Source of the DNA: Vandammella animalimorsus
GTDB lineage: Bacteria > Pseudomonadota > Gammaproteobacteria > Burkholderiales > Burkholderiaceae_C
Assembly: GCF_002285265.1 (NCBI RefSeq)
Contig: NZ_NSJB01000002.1
Coordinates: 248,001 to 312,000 of the forward strand
DNA: 64,000 bases
Direction: 5' to 3'
The notes under the pieces were generated by a model that ran no database searches, was not told the DNA's origin, and saw only the letters and a program-made list of their open reading frames with translations. Within the stretch, counting starts at the first letter, position 1. Every line of letters begins with the position of its first letter. The translations under genes were made by a program, and so were the position numbers. This document shows, piece after piece, positions 47,777 to 57,415 of this stretch.

Positions 47777-49396
47777 TTACGTGCGCTTCCCAGCCGTGCG
47801 GGCCTTGCTGCGCGGCGCTGCGGGTTTCTTGCCGGCCTTGCTGGTCTGGTCGCCCGGCGATGCGGGCTTGCGCTGCGGCGCGGCCTGGGTCGTCTGGGGC
47901 GTGGTGGCCAGGCCCAGCAGATAGTGCATCAGCAGGCCCACGGGGCGGCCTGTGGCGCCCTTGGCGTTGCCGCTTTTCCAGGCCGTGCCGGCAATGTCCA
48001 GGTGCGCCCAGGGCCAGTCGCCGGCGAACTTTTGCAGGAACTTGGCCGCCGTCACGGCCCCGGCTTCGCGCCCGGCGACGTTGGCCATGTCGGCAAAGGG
48101 GCTCTTGAGGCCCTGGCCGTAGTCGTCGTCCAGCGGCATGCGCCAGCCCAGGTCCTGGGCGGCCTCGCCGGCCTGCAGCAGGGCCTGGGCCAGCGCGTCG
48201 TCGCTGGCGAACACGCCGCTGCGCACGCCGCCCAGCGCGATCACGCAGGCGCCGGTAAGGGTGGCGATGTCGATCACCGCGCTGGGCTTGAAGCGCGCCG
48301 CATAGCTCAGCGCATCGCACAGGATCAGCCGGCCTTCGGCGTCGGTGTTGAGCACCTCGATGGTCTGCCCGCTCATGCTGGTGACCACGTCGCCGGGCTT
48401 GATGGCCTTACCGCCTGGCATGTTCTCGGTGGCCGGCACCAGGCCGACGACGTTGATGCGCGGCTGCAGCCGCGCCAGGGCCTGGAAGACGCCCAGCACG
48501 CTGGCGGCGCCGCACATGTCGAATTTCATTTCGTCCATGCCGGCGGCGGGCTTGATGGAGATGCCGCCGGTGTCGAAGGTCACGCCCTTGCCCACCAGCA
48601 CCACCGGCGGCTGCGTCTTGGGCGCGCCCTGGTAGTGCAGCTCGATGAATTGCGGCGGCTGGGCCGAGCCCTGCGCCACGGCCAGGAAGGCGCCCATCTT
48701 CAGGCGTTCGAGCTCGCGCTGCGCATGCACCCTGACGCTGATGCCCTTGGCCTTGGCCAGCTCGCGCGCGGTCTGCGCCAGGCGCGCGGGCGTGGCGTGG
48801 TTGGCCGGCAGATTGCCCAGCTCGCGCGCCAGCGCGATGCCTGCGGCCACGCCCAGCGCCTGCTCGAACGCGGCCTGGGCGCGCGCCTTGCTGGGCACGC
48901 CGAGCACGATTTTCTGCAGCGGCACTTCAGGCTCGCTGGGCTTGGTCTGGCGGTAGCAGTAGGCCGCCGCGCTCAGGGCCCGCGCCAGGGCCTGCACGGC
49001 GGCATCGTCCTGCGCGGCATCGCCCAGCGCCAGCACCACGGCTTTTTTCACGCCTTTTTGGCGCAGCTGCGCCGCCGCGCCTTCAATGGCCTTGCACAGC
49101 TGCGCGGGCGCGGCCTGGGCCGCGCCCAGCAGCAGGACTTTGCGCGCAGCGACTTGTGCGACACTGTAGAGCGCCAGTTGGCTGCCCACCTTGGCCGGGT
49201 CGAAGTCGCCGCTTTGCTGCGCCTGCTGCAGCAATTGCTCCAGCGCCGCCGCGCCTTCGCCCTCCGCAGTGGCCTGGGTCTTTGGCTTTTGCGGCTGCCC
49301 AGCCTCGGCCTGGGGCACCAGCACCAGCAGCAGGTCGGCCTTTTCCTGGGCTGCGCTTTGCAGGTTCAGGCTCTTCAATTCCAGCGTCATCGCCAT
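47777..49396 (-). CDS. pepA: Leucyl aminopeptidase (M17, PepA)
   Basis: The protein has 539 aa. The C-terminal catalytic domain has the two-metal site: VGKGVTFDTGGISIKP (K, D), MDEMKFDMCGAASVLG, and the signature NTDAEGRLILCDALSYA. The bicarbonate/Arg region is TGACVIALG and IAGTAWKSG follows. It cleaves N-terminal residues from peptides and is often also a DNA-binding protein. The last 45 residues or so (after HYLLGLA) form a Lys/Ala/Pro-rich basic tail that is unusual for the family. The start MAMTLELKSLNLQ follows GGAG. The arrangement divergent from lptFG is conserved in many proteobacteria. Confidence 0.93.
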   Translation of the reverse strand: MAMTLELKSLNLQSAAQEKADLLLVLVPQAEAGQPQKPKTQATAEGEGAAALEQLLQQAQQSGDFDPAKVGSQLALYSVAQVAARKVLLLGAAQAAPAQLCKAIEGAAAQLRQKGVKKAVVLALGDAAQDDAAVQALARALSAAAYCYRQTKPSEPEVPLQKIVLGVPSKARAQAAFEQALGVAAGIALARELGNLPANHATPARLAQTARELAKAKGISVRVHAQRELERLKMGAFLAVAQGSAQPPQFIELHYQGAPKTQPPVVLVGKGVTFDTGGISIKPAAGMDEMKFDMCGAASVLGVFQALARLQPRINVVGLVPATENMPGGKAIKPGDVVTSMSGQTIEVLNTDAEGRLILCDALSYAARFKPSAVIDIATLTGACVIALGGVRSGVFASDDALAQALLQAGEAAQDLGWRMPLDDDYGQGLKSPFADMANVAGREAGAVTAAKFLQKFAGDWPWAHLDIAGTAWKSGNAKGATGRPVGLLMHYLLGLATTPQTTQAAPQRKPASPGDQTSKAGKKPAAPRSKARTAGKRT

Positions 49397-49454
49397 GGCG
49401 TGTCTTTCTCCAATCGTTGCCTTGTTCGAGAGTTTTCTCATTCCGTCCTGAGCC

Positions 49455-50627
49455 ATGCTGTTCGATGCCGCCTTGCGCAAGGATTTGTCGCGCACTTTCC
49501 TGGGGACGCTGACGGTGCTGTTGACCGTGGTCGTCACGCTGATGCTGATCCGCACGCTGGGCCAGGCCAGCAAGGGCTCGGTCAGTCCGTCCGACATTAT
49601 GCTGGTGATGGGCTACACCGTTTTGGGCTACATGCCCATCGTGCTCAGCCTGAGCCTGTTCGTGGCCATCATCGGCACGCTGGCGCGCATGTACCAGGAC
49701 AGCGAGATGGTGATCTGGTTCGCCAGCGGCCAGGGGCTGGCCGGTTTTCTCGCGCCGCTGCTGCGCTTTGCCTGGCCGCTGCTGCTGGCCATTGCCGTGC
49801 TGGCGCTGCTGGGCTGGCCCTGGTCGCAGGCGCGCATCCTGGATTTGCGCCACCAGTTCCAGCAGCGCAGCGATCTGGACCGCATCGCGCCCGGTGAGTT
49901 TCAGATTTCCTCCAGCGGCGAGAGCGTGTTCTTCGTCGATCGCGACAGCAGCTCGCTGGAGCAGGCGCGGCAGATTTTCTTCGCCCAACAGAGCGAGGAG
50001 CACAGCGCCGTGACCACGGCGCGCCACGCCAGCCTGGTGCAAGGCCAGGGCCAGAGCCGCATCGTGCTGGAGACCGGCCAGCGCGCCGAGCAGCTGCGCG
50101 GCCAGCGCCCGGCGCTGCGCGTGGCCGAGTTCGCGCAGTACGAGGCGCTGCTGCAGCGCGACCCGATCGGCACGGCGCAGGCCACGATCCGCTCCACCCC
50201 CACGCTGGAGCTGCTGGCGCGCATCCGCGGCGCGGCCCCGCCCGTCTCGCTGGCCGGGCCCGACGCCCCGCCGCCCAGCGCGCGCGAGGCCCAGCAGCTG
50301 CGCCGCGCCTACACGGCCGAGCTGGTCTGGCGCGCCGGCCTGGTGCTGGCAGCCGTCAACTACGTGCTGCTGGCGCTGGCGCTGACCAGCAGCAACCCGC
50401 GCTCGGGCCGCATGGGCCACATCGTCACGGCGCTGCTGGTGTTCGTGGTCTATTTCAACCTGCTCACGCTGGGGCAGAACTGGGTGGCGCGCGGCAGCGT
50501 GCCCGGCGGCGTCTGGCTGCTGGGGCTGCACGGCGGCGTGCTGCTGATCGGCGCTTTCTGGCTCTGGGCACGCAATGCGCAGTGGTCGGTGCAGCAACTG
50601 TGGCGCCGCCGGGAGGCCCTGGCATGA
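49455..50627 (+). CDS. lptF: LPS export ABC transporter permease LptF
   Basis: The protein has 390 aa of the YjgP/YjgQ family. There are three N-terminal membrane helices, a periplasmic beta-jellyroll region (about 130-290) and three C-terminal helices. Typical starts are LFDAALRKDLSRTFLGTLTVLLTVV and later IALGRMYQDSEMVIWFASG-like text (here ARMYQDSEMVIWFASG). With LptG and LptB it extracts lipopolysaccharide from the inner membrane. It overlaps lptG by 4 bp (ATGA). Confidence 0.93.
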   Translation: MLFDAALRKDLSRTFLGTLTVLLTVVVTLMLIRTLGQASKGSVSPSDIMLVMGYTVLGYMPIVLSLSLFVAIIGTLARMYQDSEMVIWFASGQGLAGFLAPLLRFAWPLLLAIAVLALLGWPWSQARILDLRHQFQQRSDLDRIAPGEFQISSSGESVFFVDRDSSSLEQARQIFFAQQSEEHSAVTTARHASLVQGQGQSRIVLETGQRAEQLRGQRPALRVAEFAQYEALLQRDPIGTAQATIRSTPTLELLARIRGAAPPVSLAGPDAPPPSAREAQQLRRAYTAELVWRAGLVLAAVNYVLLALALTSSNPRSGRMGHIVTALLVFVVYFNLLTLGQNWVARGSVPGGVWLLGLHGGVLLIGAFWLWARNAQWSVQQLWRRREALA

Positions 50628-51775
50628 AGATCGTCACCCGCATGCTGCAAAAGGAAGTCATCGCCACCGTGGCGATGACCACCGCCGCCTTTCTGGCGCT
50701 GCTGCTGTTCTTTGACCTGATCAGCGAAAGCCGCTTCGTCAGCCGCAGCGGCGTGCAAAGCAGCTACGGCATGCTGCAGGCGCTCACGCACATGGCGTTC
50801 TCCGCGCCGATGCACGTCTATGAGCTGCTGCCCATCTGCGTGCTGATCGGCACCGTGTTCGTGATGGCGCGCTACGCCAAGACCTCGCAGTTCACCATCC
50901 TGCGCACCGGCGGCCTGGGGCCGGGCCAGGCGCTGCGCATCCTGCTGGGCGTGGGCCTGCTGTTCACCGTCGTGACCTTCGTCATGGGCGACTACATCGC
51001 CCCCTGGGCCGAGCGCTCGGCGCAGCTGCTGCGCGCGCAGCACCTGGGCGGGCGCATCGTCGCCGGCGGCGGCGCGGGCGCCTGGCTGCGCGAGCGCCAT
51101 GGCGAGGGCTCGCGCATCGTCAGCGTCACCGCGCTGCAGGCCGATGGCCAACAGATGCAGGGCATCCGCATCTTCGAGTTCGCCGCCGATGGCCGCCTCA
51201 GCCGCCAGATCCACGCCGATAGCGCCCAGGTGCGCCCCGGCCTCTGGCAACTGCAGCAGGCGCAGGAGGAAACCCTGCCCGCGCAAACCGGCACGCCGGC
51301 ACTGCAGGCCGATGGCAGCCTGGACGCCACGCTCACCCCCATACAGGTGCAACGGCACGACGAGCTGGCCTGGCCCACCGGCATCACCGGCGCCATGGTC
51401 AACGCCGCCATCCTCAAGTCCGACGGCATGTCCACCATGCAGCTGCTGGACTACGTGCGCCACCTGCGCGCCAACGACCAATCCACCCAGCGCTTTGAGC
51501 TGGAGCTGTGGCGCAAGGTGTTCTACCCGCTGGGCTGCCTGGTGATGGTGGTGCTGGCCCTGCCCTTTGCCTACCTGCACTTTCGCTCCGGCGGCATCGT
51601 CGGCTACATGTTCATCGGCATCCTGGTGGGCATCAGCTACCTGATGCTCAACGTGGTGCTGGGCTACATGGGCAATCTGCGCGGCTGGCCGCCGCTGCCC
51701 ACGGCCGCCGCCCCGGCCGTGGCCTACACCCTGCTGGCGCTGGGGGTGTTCACATGGATGGTGCGCCAGCGCTGA
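50624..51775 (+). CDS. lptG: LPS export ABC transporter permease LptG
   Basis: The protein has 383 aa of the YjgP/YjgQ family. N-terminus [23 protein letters not shown], coupling region [25 protein letters not shown] (core [10 protein letters not shown]), periplasmic domain (about 105-275) and C-terminal helices with the [28 protein letters not shown] block. It partners LptF. Its last 22 bp overlap the start of cobG, so the LPS transport genes and the corrin genes downstream are probably one transcript. Confidence 0.93.
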   Translation: MKIVTRMLQKEVIATVAMTTAAFLALLLFFDLISESRFVSRSGVQSSYGMLQALTHMAFSAPMHVYELLPICVLIGTVFVMARYAKTSQFTILRTGGLGPGQALRILLGVGLLFTVVTFVMGDYIAPWAERSAQLLRAQHLGGRIVAGGGAGAWLRERHGEGSRIVSVTALQADGQQMQGIRIFEFAADGRLSRQIHADSAQVRPGLWQLQQAQEETLPAQTGTPALQADGSLDATLTPIQVQRHDELAWPTGITGAMVNAAILKSDGMSTMQLLDYVRHLRANDQSTQRFELELWRKVFYPLGCLVMVVLALPFAYLHFRSGGIVGYMFIGILVGISYLMLNVVLGYMGNLRGWPPLPTAAAPAVAYTLLALGVFTWMVRQR

Positions 51776-53220
51776 GCTCCCCGCCGGGCGCAGCGGCCGT
51801 GCGCGGCTGGTGCCCGGGCGCCTGGCAGCCCATGGCCAGCGGCGACGGGCTGGTGCTGCGCGTGCGCCCGCCGCTGGGCCGGCTGAGCGCGCGCCAAAGC
51901 CTGCGCCTGGCGCGCCTGGCCCAGGCGCACGGCACGGGCGTGATCGAGCTCTCGCGCCGCGCCAACCTGCAGCTGCGCGGCCTGCAGGCCGCGCGCCACC
52001 CCGCCGTGCTGCGCGCGCTGGCCGCCTCCGGCCTGCTCGATGCCGATGCGCGCCAGGAGCGCCTGCGCAACCTCGTCATCGACCCGCTGTGGCAGCCCGG
52101 CGATGGCCTGCTGGCCATGGCCCAGGCCCTGCAGCAGGCGCTGGCGCACAGCCCCGGCCTGGATGGGCTGCCGGCCAAGTTCGGCTTTGCCATCGGCCAT
52201 GCCACAGTTGGTGACAAGGCCGGCTCGGCCCCGCTGCCGGGCGACCTGCAACTGCTGCGCCTGCCGCCCACGCCCGGCCAACGCGAGGCCACCTGGCAGC
52301 TGCAAATCGACGGCCAGCCCTGGGCGCTGGCCGCGCCCGATGCCGCTGCCGCACTGGCCAGCGCCCTGGCGCTGGCGCAATGGTGCGCAGCCCAGGCCCA
52401 GCAGCGCCGCGCCCAGGGCCAGCACCCCGGCCGCATGGCCGGCCTGCTGGCGCACTGGCAGGCCCGCCACGGCCAGCGCCTGCCGCCCTGGCCGCTGCCG
52501 CCGGCAGTGCAGTTGCCGCCGCCCTCGGCACTGAATACCGCACCAGGCAAGGCACAGGCCAGCGCCCCTTCTGCCCCGCCCGAGGCGGGCTGGCTGCCCG
52601 GCCACGGCCTTTTGCTGGCCGCGCCGCTGGGGCGCATTGACGCGCCGGCGCTGGCGCGCCTGGCCCAGGCCCTGCCCCGGCTGGCGGCCACCGGCGCGAG
52701 TGCGCCCATGCTGCGCATCACCCCCTGGCGCATGCTGCTGATCGAGGCCGCGCAGCCGCCCAGCGCGCACTGGCTGCACCTGGCCGGGCTGGATGACGCC
52801 CGCCACTGGATCGGCCATGCCGACGATGCCCGCCTGCGCGTCTCGGCCTGCGCCGGCGCGCCGGGCTGCCGGCAGGCCCTGGCCCCCACCCAGCCACTGG
52901 CGCTGGCGCTGGCGCCGCAGGTGCCGCCGGGCCGGCACCTGCACGTCAGCGGCTGCGCCAAGGACTGCGCCCGCCCCGGGCAGGCCACGCTCACGCTGCG
53001 CGCCGTGCCCGGCGCAGGCCAGAGCCGCTTTGCCCTGCTGCCCCAGGGGGCCACACAAGCGCCCGGCCAGCCGATGGATGCCGCGGCGCTGCGCGACAAT
53101 AGCGCCCTGTTTTTCCAGCAAGATTTCGAGCCAGGGCCCCCATGCCGCACATCTACGAAACCGACGGCGCCGCCATCTACCGGCAGTCCTTTGCCATCAT
53201 CCGCAGCGAGGCGCAGCTGA
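51754..53220 (+). CDS. cobG: Precorrin-3B synthase CobG
   Basis: The protein has 488 aa of the sulfite/nitrite reductase-like fold. N-terminal family phrase [23 protein letters not shown]. The siroheme/4Fe-4S cysteines are in CAGAPGC (C-x5-C) and [11 protein letters not shown] (C-x3-C). It performs O2-dependent hydroxylation and gamma-lactone formation on precorrin-3A, the defining step of the aerobic B12 route. The middle (about 225-275) is a Pro/Ala/Gln-rich insertion. The gene starts inside lptG (22 bp overlap) and runs 79 bp into cobH, an unusually long overlap. Its last 25 residues look like translated cobH sequence rather than a conserved domain. Confidence 0.9.
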   Translation: MDGAPALSSPPGAAAVRGWCPGAWQPMASGDGLVLRVRPPLGRLSARQSLRLARLAQAHGTGVIELSRRANLQLRGLQAARHPAVLRALAASGLLDADARQERLRNLVIDPLWQPGDGLLAMAQALQQALAHSPGLDGLPAKFGFAIGHATVGDKAGSAPLPGDLQLLRLPPTPGQREATWQLQIDGQPWALAAPDAAAALASALALAQWCAAQAQQRRAQGQHPGRMAGLLAHWQARHGQRLPPWPLPPAVQLPPPSALNTAPGKAQASAPSAPPEAGWLPGHGLLLAAPLGRIDAPALARLAQALPRLAATGASAPMLRITPWRMLLIEAAQPPSAHWLHLAGLDDARHWIGHADDARLRVSACAGAPGCRQALAPTQPLALALAPQVPPGRHLHVSGCAKDCARPGQATLTLRAVPGAGQSRFALLPQGATQAPGQPMDAAALRDNSALFFQQDFEPGPPCRTSTKPTAPPSTGSPLPSSAARRS

Positions 53221-53771
53221 GCCGCTTCGACGCCGACGAAGAGCCCGTGGTGGTGCGCATGGTGCACGCCGCCGGCCTGGTCGAGCTGGCCGAGCACGTG
53301 CAGTTCTCCCCCGGCATGGCGCGCGCCGCGCGGCAGGCGCTGCAGGCCGGCGCGCCCATCCTGTGCGATGCGCGCATGGTCAGCGAGGGCATCACGCGCG
53401 CGCGCCTGCCGGCGGTCAACCGCATCGTCTGCACGCTGCACGAGCCCGGCGTGGCCGAGCTGGCCCAGCGCCTGGGCACCACGCGCAGCGCCGCGGCGCT
53501 GGAGCTGTGGCGGCCGCAGCTGGCCGGCGCGGTGGTGGCCATCGGCAATGCGCCCACGGCCTTGTTCCATCTGCTGAACATGCTGCAGCAGCCCGACTGC
53601 CCGCGCCCGGCGGCCATCATCGGCTGCCCGGTGGGCTTCGTCGGTGCGGCCGAATCCAAGCAGGCGCTGCTGCAAGAGCTGCCCGCGCCCGCGCTGGTGG
53701 TGCGCGGCCGGCTGGGCGGCTCGGCCGTCACCGTGGCCGCCATCAACGCCCTGGCCAGCCATGCAGAGTAA
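53142..53771 (+). CDS. cobH: Precorrin-8X methylmutase
   Basis: The protein has 209 aa. Family blocks: [33 protein letters not shown] (active-site His), [27 protein letters not shown] and [18 protein letters not shown]. It moves the methyl group from C-11 to C-12 to make hydrogenobyrinic acid. Its start is within the 3' end of cobG and its stop overlaps cobI by 11 bp. Confidence 0.95.
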   Translation: MPHIYETDGAAIYRQSFAIIRSEAQLSRFDADEEPVVVRMVHAAGLVELAEHVQFSPGMARAARQALQAGAPILCDARMVSEGITRARLPAVNRIVCTLHEPGVAELAQRLGTTRSAAALELWRPQLAGAVVAIGNAPTALFHLLNMLQQPDCPRPAAIIGCPVGFVGAAESKQALLQELPAPALVVRGRLGGSAVTVAAINALASHAE

Positions 53772-54528
53772 GCCACTGCCTGCCGCCGCGCCGGGCGTGG
53801 TCTGCGTCGGCCTGGGCCCGGGCGACCCGGAGCTGATGAGCGTCAAGGCCCAGCGCCTGGTGTGCCAGGCCCGGCACGTGGCCTACTTCCGCAAAAAGGG
53901 CCGCCCCGGCCAGGCGCGCCAGATCGTGCAGGGCCTGCTGGCGCCCGGCGTGCAGGAGTACCCGATGGAGTACCCCGTCACCACCGAAATCGCGCTGCAC
54001 AGCCCGGCCTACACGCAGGCACTGGCCAGCTTTTACGACCACTGGTGCCAGCGCCTGGCGCAGCTGGCGCGCGATGCGCAGGTGGTGGTGCTGTGCGAGG
54101 GCGACCCGTTCTTCTACGGCTCCTTCATGCACCTGTACACGCGGCTGCGCGCGCGCGGCGACGTGGCGCTGCAAGTCGTGCCCGGCATCCCCGGCATGGT
54201 GGGCTGCTGGCACGCCACGGGCCAGCCCATGACCTGGGGCGATGACGCCCTGGCCGTGCTGGCCGGCACCCTGCCCGAGGACGAGCTGGCGCGGCGCATG
54301 CACAGCGCCGAGGCGCTGGTGGTGATGAAGGTCGGCCGCAACCTGCCGCGCATCCGCCGCGCGCTGGCGCGCGCCGGCCGCCTGAACGACGCCTGGCTGG
54401 TGCAGCACGGCACCATGGCCAATCAGCAGGTGGCGCGGCTGAGCGAGGTGCCCGGCGACGCCTGCCCCTACTTCGCCATCGTGCTGGTGCACGGCCAGGG
54501 CCGCCGGCCGGAGGCCGCGCCATGCTGA
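53761..54528 (+). CDS. cobI: Precorrin-2 C(20)-methyltransferase
   Basis: The protein has 255 aa of the tetrapyrrole methylase fold. GLGPGDPELMSVKAQRLV is the N-terminal SAM-binding loop, followed by LCEGDPFFYGSFMHLYTRL and VPGIPGMVGCWHATGQP, the spelling of C-20 methylases. It takes precorrin-2 to precorrin-3A with SAM. It is coupled to cobH (11-bp overlap) and cobJ (7-bp overlap). Confidence 0.95.
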   Translation: MQSKPLPAAAPGVVCVGLGPGDPELMSVKAQRLVCQARHVAYFRKKGRPGQARQIVQGLLAPGVQEYPMEYPVTTEIALHSPAYTQALASFYDHWCQRLAQLARDAQVVVLCEGDPFFYGSFMHLYTRLRARGDVALQVVPGIPGMVGCWHATGQPMTWGDDALAVLAGTLPEDELARRMHSAEALVVMKVGRNLPRIRRALARAGRLNDAWLVQHGTMANQQVARLSEVPGDACPYFAIVLVHGQGRRPEAAPC

Positions 54529-55421
54529 ACAACGCCAACGCCAACGCCAACGCCAACACCGGCAACGGCGCGGCAGCCGCTGCGGCGGGCCGCCTGTACA
54601 TCGTCGGCCTGGGCCCGGGCGATGCCGCCCACGCCACGGGCGCGGCGCTGCAGGCGCTGCAGGCCGCCAGCGACGTGCTGGGCTACCAGCCCTATGTAGC
54701 GCGGGCGCGCCAGCTGCTGCAGGCCAGGCCCGGCGCGCAGGAGCCGGCCTGGCACGCCAGCGACAACCGCGAAGAGTTGGCCCGCGCGCGCCACGCGCTG
54801 GCGCTGGCCGCGCAGGGGCGGCAGGTGGCCGTGGTGTCCTCGGGCGATCCGGGCGTGTTCGCCATGGCCGCGGCGGTGTTCGAGGCCATCGAATGCGCCG
54901 CCGCGCCCGAGCGCGCGCAGTGGCTGGCGCTGCACATCGAGGTGCTGCCCGGCATCACCGCCATGCTGGCCGCCGCCGCGCGCGCCGGCGCGCCGCTGGG
55001 CCACGATTTTTGCTGCATCAACCTGTCGGACAACCTCAAGCCCTGGGCCGTGATCGAGCAGCGCGTGCGCCTGGCATTGCAGGCGGACTTCGCGCTGGCG
55101 CTGTACAACCCGCGCTCGCGCAGCCGCCCCGAAGGCTTTGTGCGGCTGCTGCAGCTGCTGCGCGCGCACTGCGAGCCCGAGCGCCTGCTGATCTTCGCGC
55201 GCGCTGTGTGCACGCCCGATGAGCAATTGCTGTGCTGCCCATTGCAGCAGGCCGAGCCGGAGATGGCCGACATGCGCACCGTGGTGCTGGTGGGCAATAG
55301 CCTCACGCGCCGCATCGGCACAGCGCAGCGGCACTGGATCTACACGCCGCGCCACTACCCAGGCGCGCCCGACTCGACCGCCGATCAGCCCCCCGCCCCA
55401 GTCGCAGGCAGCGCGCCATGA
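54522..55421 (+). CDS. cobJ: Precorrin-3B C(17)-methyltransferase
   Basis: The protein has 299 aa of the tetrapyrrole methylase fold: YIVGLGPGDAAHATGAALQAL, VVSSGDPGVFAMAAAVFEAIE, EVLPGITAMLAAAARAGAPLGHDFCCINLSD (core GHDFCCINLSD) and ALYNPRSRSRP are typical of CobJ/CbiH. It methylates C-17 and triggers ring contraction. A short Asn-Ala repeat (NANANANANTGN) from an AACGCC hexamer run opens the protein. The final 12 codons overlap antisense cobK by 37 bp. Confidence 0.94.
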   Translation: MLNNANANANANTGNGAAAAAAGRLYIVGLGPGDAAHATGAALQALQAASDVLGYQPYVARARQLLQARPGAQEPAWHASDNREELARARHALALAAQGRQVAVVSSGDPGVFAMAAAVFEAIECAAAPERAQWLALHIEVLPGITAMLAAAARAGAPLGHDFCCINLSDNLKPWAVIEQRVRLALQADFALALYNPRSRSRPEGFVRLLQLLRAHCEPERLLIFARAVCTPDEQLLCCPLQQAEPEMADMRTVVLVGNSLTRRIGTAQRHWIYTPRHYPGAPDSTADQPPAPVAGSAP

Positions 55422-56149
55422 GCCAGCCAGTGCAGCACCGCCTCCACCCGCTCGGTGCGCGCGCGCTCGGGCAGTGCCGGGCGCTGCACCATCACCACCG
55501 GCAGGCCCAGCGCGCGCGCCGCATCGAGCTTGCCGCGCGTGGCATCGCCGCCGGCGTTCTTGGCCACCACCCAGCCGATGCCGTGCGCGCGCAGCAGCTG
55601 CACATCCTGCTCGGCGCTGAACGGCCCGCGCCCCAGCACCACCTGGGTGTGCGGCAGCGGCAGACTGCCCGGCTGCGGGGCATCGACCAGGCGCAGCAAA
55701 TAAAAATGCTGCGGCTTGGCCGCAAAGGCCGCCAGCTGCTTGCGGCCAATGGCCAGGAAGACACGCGCGGCCGCGGCGGGCAGGGCCTGCGCGGCGGCGG
55801 CCATGTCCGGCACCTCGATCCAGGCATCGCCCGGCTGCGGCCGCCAGGGCGCGCGCTCCAGCGCCAGCAGCGGCGTGCCCGTGGCGGCGCAGGCCGCGCA
55901 GGCATTGCGGCTCATCTGCGCGGCGAATGGGTGCGTGGCATCGACCACATGGCTGATGCCCTGGGCGCGGATGAATTGCGCCAGCCCCTCTGGCCCGCCA
56001 AAGCCGCCGCAGCGCGTGGGCAGCGGCTGGGCCAGCGGCGCGCGCGTGGCGCCCGCGTAAGAAAACAGCGCCGCAATGCCGCTGGCGTGCAGCCGCTGCG
56101 CCAGCGCACTGGCGCCGCTGGTGCCGCCCAGCAGGAGCACATGCATCAT
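55385..56149 (-). CDS. cobK: Precorrin-6A reductase
   Basis: The protein has 254 aa. N-terminal HVLLLGGTSGASALAQRL, VDATHPFAAQMSRNA, LLALERAPW, LAIGRKQLAAF, and the C-terminal GIGWVVAKNAGGDATRGKLDAARALGLPVVMVQRP (core VAKNAGGDATRGKL) fit CobK/CbiJ. It reduces precorrin-6A with NADPH. It is on the opposite strand to all other cob genes. Its 3' end overlaps cobJ by 37 bp, and its start codon shares the palindrome CATG (56147-56150) with the start codon of cobL. Confidence 0.93.
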   Translation of the reverse strand: MMHVLLLGGTSGASALAQRLHASGIAALFSYAGATRAPLAQPLPTRCGGFGGPEGLAQFIRAQGISHVVDATHPFAAQMSRNACAACAATGTPLLALERAPWRPQPGDAWIEVPDMAAAAQALPAAAARVFLAIGRKQLAAFAAKPQHFYLLRLVDAPQPGSLPLPHTQVVLGRGPFSAEQDVQLLRAHGIGWVVAKNAGGDATRGKLDAARALGLPVVMVQRPALPERARTERVEAVLHWLAHGALPATGAGG

Positions 56150-57395
56150 GGCCGATTCCATTGACTCTCCTTGGTTGACTTTGGTGGGCCTGCACGAGGA
56201 CGGCCTGCCAGGCCTGTGCCCGGCCGCGCAACAGGCGCTGGCCCAGGCCCAGACCGTCTTTGGCGCGCCGCGCCACCTCGCACTGGCCCAGGTGGCGCTG
56301 CAGCCGGCCGGGCGCGGCCGGCCCTGGCCCGTGCCCTTCGCCCTCGACGAGCTGCTGGCGCTGCGCGGCCGGCAACAAGTCGTGGCGCTGGTCTCGGGCG
56401 ACCCATTCTGGTTCGGCGCCGGCGGCAGCCTGGCCGAGCACCTGGCGCCGCACGAATGGCGCAGCCTGGGCCAAAGCCCGACATTTTCGCTGGTGGCCGC
56501 GCAGCTGGGCTGGCGACTGGAGCACACCGATTGCCTGGGCCTGCACGCCAGCGCGCACCAGCAACTGCTGCCGCTGCTGGCGCCGGGCCGCCAATGCATT
56601 GCGCTGCTGCGCGACGGCGCGGCGGCGCTGGCGCTGGCGCAATGGCTGCAGGCCGAGGGCTGGGGCGCCAGCCCCTACTGGGTGCTGCAAGCCCTGGGCG
56701 GGCCCCAGGCGCGCTGCCGCCACTGGCCTGCGGCGCAGCAGGCCATCGCCGCCCTGCAGGCCGAGCCGGCCCAGGCCCCGGTGGCCGTGGCGCTACGCGC
56801 CACCGGCGGCCGCGCCCTGCCCGCCGCGCCCGGCCGCAGTGAGGACTGGTTCGCCCACGACGGCCAGATCAGCAAGGCCCCGGTGCGCGCGCTGACGCTG
56901 GCCGCGCTGGCGCCGGTGCGCGGCGCGCACCTGTGGGACATCGGCGGCGGCTCGGGCGCGGTGGCGGTGGAGTGGTGCCTGGCCGGCGGCAGCGCCACCA
57001 GCATCGAGGCCCTGCCCGCGCGTGCGGCCAACATCCGCGCCAATGCCCAGCGCTTTGGCCTGCAGCAGCGCCTGCAGGTGCTGCAGGGCAAGGCGCCCGA
57101 TGCCCTGCAGCCGCAGGACGGCGCGCCGCCCTTGCCCACGCCGCAGGCGGTGTTCGTTGGCGGGGGCTTCGATGCCGCGCTGTTCGCCTGGCTGCAGGCG
57201 CAGCTGCCGCCCAGCTGCCGCCTGGTGGTCAACGCCGTGACGCTGCAGACCCAGGCCCTGCTGACGCAGCTGCACGGCCAGCACGGCGGGCAATTGCTGA
57301 AAATCGACATCGCCAGCGCCGCCCCGCTGGGGCGCATGCACGGCTGGCAGGCCGCGCGCACGCTGCTGCAATGGTGCTGGCAGCGCGGCGGCTGA
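56148..57395 (+). CDS. cobL: Precorrin-6Y C(5,15)-methyltransferase (decarboxylating), CobL (CbiE-CbiT fusion)
   Basis: The protein has 415 aa. The CbiE-like tetrapyrrole methylase half (about 1-215) has VALVSGDPFWFGAGGSLAEHL and FSLVAAQLGW. The CbiT-like half (about 225-415) opens with DWFAHDGQISKAPVRALTLAAL and has the SAM motif LWDIGGGSGAVAVEWCL. It methylates C-5 and C-15 and decarboxylates the acetate side chain. The start is head-to-head with cobK. The first half has a somewhat altered N-terminal loop (TLVGLHEDGLPGL), as usual in CobL. Confidence 0.95.
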   Translation: MADSIDSPWLTLVGLHEDGLPGLCPAAQQALAQAQTVFGAPRHLALAQVALQPAGRGRPWPVPFALDELLALRGRQQVVALVSGDPFWFGAGGSLAEHLAPHEWRSLGQSPTFSLVAAQLGWRLEHTDCLGLHASAHQQLLPLLAPGRQCIALLRDGAAALALAQWLQAEGWGASPYWVLQALGGPQARCRHWPAAQQAIAALQAEPAQAPVAVALRATGGRALPAAPGRSEDWFAHDGQISKAPVRALTLAALAPVRGAHLWDIGGGSGAVAVEWCLAGGSATSIEALPARAANIRANAQRFGLQQRLQVLQGKAPDALQPQDGAPPLPTPQAVFVGGGFDAALFAWLQAQLPPSCRLVVNAVTLQTQALLTQLHGQHGGQLLKIDIASAAPLGRMHGWQAARTLLQWCWQRGG

Positions 57396-57415
57396 ACCTC
57401 TCGATCAAGGCGCCA

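Noticed and set aside
54531-54562. Short AACGCC tandem repeat as a phase-variation tract in cobJ
   Set aside because: The unit is six bases, so copy changes keep the reading frame. It only lengthens a low-complexity N-terminus.
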